Positions 8,111-12,164 of a stretch of 12,164 bases of DNA are shown in pieces. The position numbers were made by a program, and so were the translations under genes. The stretch comes from an uncultured Comamonadaceae bacterium (lineage in GTDB: Bacteria > Pseudomonadota > Gammaproteobacteria > Burkholderiales > Burkholderiaceae): assembly GCA_946482595.1 (NCBI GenBank), contig CAMLSD010000123.1, positions 1-12,164 on the forward strand, read 5' to 3'. Each line of letters opens with the position of its first letter. Within the stretch, counting starts at the first letter, position 1. The notes under the pieces are model-generated. The model did no database searches. It was given only the letters and a program-made list of their open reading frames with translations, and was not told the DNA's origin.

Positions 8111-8608
8111 ATGTCTGCCGTCGCTTCGCTCAAAGGCTTCATCAACAGCTTCATGCTGACGGAGCTGTTCAAGGGCCTGGCCCTGACCGGCCGGCACTTC
8201 CTGTCGCCGCACGTCACGGTGCAGTTCCCTGAAGAAAAGACGCCGTTGTCGCCGCGCTTCCGCGGCCTGCACGCGCTGCGCCGTTATGACAATGGCGAAG
8301 AGCGCTGCATCGCCTGCAAGCTGTGCGAGGCCGTGTGCCCGGCGATGGCCATCACGATCGAGTCCGATGTCCGCGAGGACGGTTCGCGCCGCACCACGCG
8401 CTACGACATCGACCTGACCAAGTGCATCTTCTGCGGCTTCTGCGAGGAAAGCTGCCCGGTCGACTCCATCGTCGAAACCCACATCTTCGAGTACCACGGT
8501 GAAAAGCGGGGCGACCTGTATTTCACCAAGGACATGCTCCTAGCGGTCGGGGACCGCTACGAGAAGGAAATCGCCGCGAACAAGGAGGCGGACGCGAAGT
8601 ATCGATAA
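8111..8608 (+). CDS. nuoI: NADH-quinone oxidoreductase subunit I (2x[4Fe-4S], N6a/N6b)
   Basis: NuoI is an 8Fe ferredoxin-type subunit that relays electrons from NuoG to N2 in NuoB. The 165-residue product has an amphipathic N-terminal anchor region (about 1-30, [18 protein letters not shown]) and two cluster motifs: [16 protein letters not shown] with Cys66, 69, 72 and 76, and [16 protein letters not shown] with Cys105, 108, 111 and 115. Each first triplet pairs with the last Cys of the other motif. The start at 8111 is chosen from the GAGG spacing. The ATG at 8105 would add Met-Pro, and the frame is open further upstream without matching the family. The tail ends in [13 protein letters not shown] codon at 8540-8542 is a rare leucine codon here. 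Confidence 0.97.
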   Translation: MSAVASLKGFINSFMLTELFKGLALTGRHFLSPHVTVQFPEEKTPLSPRFRGLHALRRYDNGEERCIACKLCEAVCPAMAITIESDVREDGSRRTTRYDIDLTKCIFCGFCEESCPVDSIVETHIFEYHGEKRGDLYFTKDMLLAVGDRYEKEIAANKEADAKYR

Positions 8609-8674
8609 GCCGACGCGCTGTCGATCGGGGTGGGCGGCCCGCCCGGGCCCTTGCCTTGCCAACCGAGAACCACA
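8609..8674 (+). other. nuoI-nuoJ intergenic gap, GC-rich
   Basis: This 66-base spacer contains GGGCG (8632-8636), loop GCC, CGCCC (8640-8644), followed by the palindrome GCCCGGGC (8641-8648). The two overlap, so they are alternatives. No T-run follows. It may only reflect base composition. Confidence 0.4.
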
Positions 8675-9340
8675 ATGAACACCCAAACCGCGCTCTTCTA
8701 CGTGTTCTCCGCGATCCTGCTTTTTGCATCGTTTCGCGTGATCACTGCCCGCAGCACCGTGCATGCGGCCCTGTTCCTGGTGCTGGCCTTCTTCAACGCA
8801 GCCTGCGTGTGGATGCTGCTGAAGGCCGAATTCCTGGCGATCTCACTGGTGCTTGTCTATGTCGGCGCCGTGATGGTGCTCTTCCTGTTTGTCGTGATGA
8901 TGCTCGACATCAACGTCGACGCCACACGACAGGGCTTCTGGAAGCACTTCCCGCTGGCCGGCGTGATCGGTGTGGTCATCGCGCTCGAGATGGCCGTGGT
9001 GCTGCTCGGCGGCTTCCGCCTGACCGATGCGCCGCAGCCCACGCCCGAGCAGGTGCAGATGGGCAACACCAAGCTGCTGGGCATCGAGATGTACACCAAC
9101 TACATCTACCCGCTGCAGATTGCCGCGGTGATCCTGCTGGTGGCCATCATCGCGGCCATCGCGCTCACGCTGCGCCGTCGCAAGGACTCCCGTTACGTCA
9201 ACCCGGCGGATCAGGTCCGGGTCAAGAAGGCCGACCGCCTGCGCATCGTCCAGATGCCCGCCGTGGTCGAGGCACCGGCCGTGGTGCCGCAGGATGCAGC
9301 AAGCGCGGCTCAGCCGGCAGCGAAGGGAGGCCAGGCATGA
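8675..9340 (+). CDS. nuoJ: NADH-quinone oxidoreductase subunit J (ND6 homologue)
   Basis: NuoJ is a membrane-arm subunit with five helices that takes part in coupling quinone chemistry to proton movement. The 221-residue product shows hydrophobic segments near 5-23, 29-49, 54-78, 93-113 and 145-166. The third holds the family core [16 protein letters not shown] (61-76) with Tyr62 and Gly64 at the helix bulge. Beyond the last helix are a basic stretch ([20 protein letters not shown], 167-186) and an Ala/Pro-rich tail (about 195-221) that varies within the family. The ATG at 8675 gives the normal N-terminus, although the site before it (GAGAA at 8665-8669) is weak. An upstream in-frame GTG at 8630 lies in the GC-rich gap and is not supported. 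The stop overlaps nuoK (ATGA). Confidence 0.97.
   Translation: MNTQTALFYVFSAILLFASFRVITARSTVHAALFLVLAFFNAACVWMLLKAEFLAISLVLVYVGAVMVLFLFVVMMLDINVDATRQGFWKHFPLAGVIGVVIALEMAVVLLGGFRLTDAPQPTPEQVQMGNTKLLGIEMYTNYIYPLQIAAVILLVAIIAAIALTLRRRKDSRYVNPADQVRVKKADRLRIVQMPAVVEAPAVVPQDAASAAQPAAKGGQA
9323..9330 (+). promoter_or_regulatory. Strong ribosome binding site of nuoK
   Basis: AAGGGAGG, 6 bases before the nuoK ATG, is the closest match to the 16S rRNA tail among the start regions here. It is embedded in the last codons of nuoJ. It suggests nuoK can start independently despite the 4-base overlap. Confidence 0.75.
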
Positions 9341-9645
9341 CACTCACCCTCGGACACTACCTCTCGCTCGGCGCGATCCTGTTCGCGATGTCGGTGATCG
9401 GCATCTTCATGAACCGCAAGAACCTGATCGTGCTGCTGATGGCGATCGAGCTGATGCTGCTGGCCGTGAACCTGAACTTCATTGCCTTCTCGCACTTCCT
9501 GGGCGACATGGCCGGGCAGGTTTTCGTCTTCTTCATTCTCACCGTGGCTGCCGCGGAGTCGGCGATCGGTCTGGCCATCCTGGTGGTCCTGTTCCGCAAC
9601 CGCTCCACCATTGATGTGGGCGAACTCGACAGCCTCAAGGGCTGA
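9337..9645 (+). CDS. nuoK: NADH-quinone oxidoreductase subunit K (ND4L homologue)
   Basis: NuoK is a small three-helix membrane subunit, related to MrpC, in the proton path between NuoH/NuoJ and the antiporter-like subunits. The 102-residue product has the normal length, with helices near 3-23, 29-50 and 60-86. The two buried glutamates are Glu38 (in [15 protein letters not shown]) and Glu74 (in [11 protein letters not shown]), matching Glu36 and Glu72 of E. coli by context. The start overlaps the nuoJ stop by 4 bases and has a strong Shine-Dalgarno sequence. nuoL follows after 21 bases. Confidence 0.98.
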   Translation: MTLTLGHYLSLGAILFAMSVIGIFMNRKNLIVLLMAIELMLLAVNLNFIAFSHFLGDMAGQVFVFFILTVAAAESAIGLAILVVLFRNRSTIDVGELDSLKG

Positions 9646-9666
9646 CGCACGGGAGAGCACGAAAAA

Positions 9667-11691
<2,025 letters not shown>

Positions 11692-11693
11692 GC

Positions 11694-11698
11694 GAGGA
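11694..11698 (+). promoter_or_regulatory. Ribosome binding site of nuoM
   Basis: GAGGA lies 9 bases before the ATG at 11708 and fixes the start of this truncated gene. Confidence 0.7.
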
Positions 11699-11707
11699 CA
11701 TAACAAC

Positions 11708-12164
11708 ATGAGTCTGCTGAGCCTCGCGATCTGGACGCCGGTGTTTTTCGGCGTCGTCCTCCTGAGCCTGGGACGTGATCAACACGCCAATGCGGTCCGA
11801 TGGATCGCCCTGGTGGGTGCCGTCCTGAGCTTCCTCATCACCGTGCCGCTGATCACCGGCTTCGACACCACCACCTCGGCGATGCAGTTCGTCGAGAACG
11901 TGCCCTGGATCGAGCGGTTCAATGTGAACTACCGCCTGGGCGTCGACGGCCTGTCGGTGTGGTTCGTCCTGCTGACCGCGTTCATCACGATCATCGTCGT
12001 GATCGCGGCCTGGGAAGTCATCACCGAGCGCGTCAACCAGTACATGGGCGCCTTCCTGATCCTCTCGGGTCTGATGGTCGGCGTGTTCTCTGCGCTGGAC
12101 GGGCTGCTCTTCTACGTGTTCTTCGAGGCCACGCTGATCCCGATGTACATCATCATCGGCATCT
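11708..12164 (+). CDS. nuoM: NADH-quinone oxidoreductase subunit M, 5' part (ND4 homologue, cut by window edge)
   Basis: This is the first 152 codons of NuoM, the middle antiporter-like proton-pumping subunit. The visible part begins MSLLSLAIWTPVFFGVVLLS and has hydrophobic segments near 5-21, 31-51, 83-102, 115-130 and 132-150. It contains the family motif FNVNYRLGVDGLSVWFVLLT (71-90). FFEATLIPMYIIIG (138-151) carries Glu140, matching the essential helix-5 glutamate (Glu144 in E. coli). The full protein is usually near 490-510 residues, so about 70 percent lies beyond the window. The frame is open to the edge with no defects, and the GAGGA site supports the start. Confidence 0.97.
   Translation, partial: MSLLSLAIWTPVFFGVVLLSLGRDQHANAVRWIALVGAVLSFLITVPLITGFDTTTSAMQFVENVPWIERFNVNYRLGVDGLSVWFVLLTAFITIIVVIAAWEVITERVNQYMGAFLILSGLMVGVFSALDGLLFYVFFEATLIPMYIIIGI

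Noticed and set aside
2963..8497. A 1,844-codon open frame on the minus strand, opposite nuoE to nuoI
   Set aside because: nuoF, nuoG, nuoH and nuoI all lie in the same reading frame, and this antisense frame is in codon register with them. It stays open only because these genes avoid TTA, CTA and TCA codons. It opens just downstream of the rare CTA at 8540-8542. The sense proteins are unmistakable and the antisense protein is low-complexity and rich in His, Arg, Asp and Gln.

Overview
The window is a continuous stretch of a nuo operon, which encodes the proton-pumping NADH:quinone oxidoreductase (respiratory complex I, NDH-1). All genes lie on the + strand in the order nuoA (3' part only), B, C, D, E, F, G, H, I, J, K, L, nuoM (5' part only). 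The DNA is high in GC, with codons ending mostly in G or C. Separate nuoC and nuoD genes (fused in E. coli), no N7 cluster ligands in NuoG, and the detailed sequences of NuoD, NuoF and NuoJ point to a betaproteobacterium of the order Burkholderiales. From memory, the NuoF start region looks most like Comamonadaceae or related families. No genus is claimed.

Layout: positions 1-188 hold the end of nuoA, followed by a 128-base non-coding gap. nuoB to nuoH (317-7957) are tightly packed, with spacers of 14-18 bases, a 4-base overlap at nuoD/nuoE and a 1-base overlap at nuoE/nuoF. A 153-base gap with three perfect inverted repeats separates nuoH from nuoI, and a 66-base GC-rich gap separates nuoI from nuoJ. 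nuoJ/nuoK overlap by 4 bases. nuoL and nuoM follow at 21 and 16 bases. The operon promoter should lie upstream of the window, and nuoN is expected downstream. I see no promoter, intrinsic terminator, RNA gene, mobile element or CRISPR array.

How the genes work together: NuoE, NuoF and NuoG form the NADH-oxidising arm (FMN plus Fe-S clusters). NuoB, NuoC, NuoD and NuoI form the connecting arm that carries electrons through N6a, N6b and N2 to quinone. NuoA, NuoH, NuoJ, NuoK, NuoL and NuoM belong to the membrane arm, which couples quinone reduction to proton translocation. Nearly all the diagnostic cofactor ligands and proton-path residues can be seen, so the complex should be functional.

I found no unknown system here. 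This is a conserved housekeeping operon. What deserves a second look is small: the structured gaps at nuoA/nuoB and nuoH/nuoI, a possible 48-codon reading frame whose stop overlaps an alternative nuoI start, and a histidine-rich loop in NuoL.
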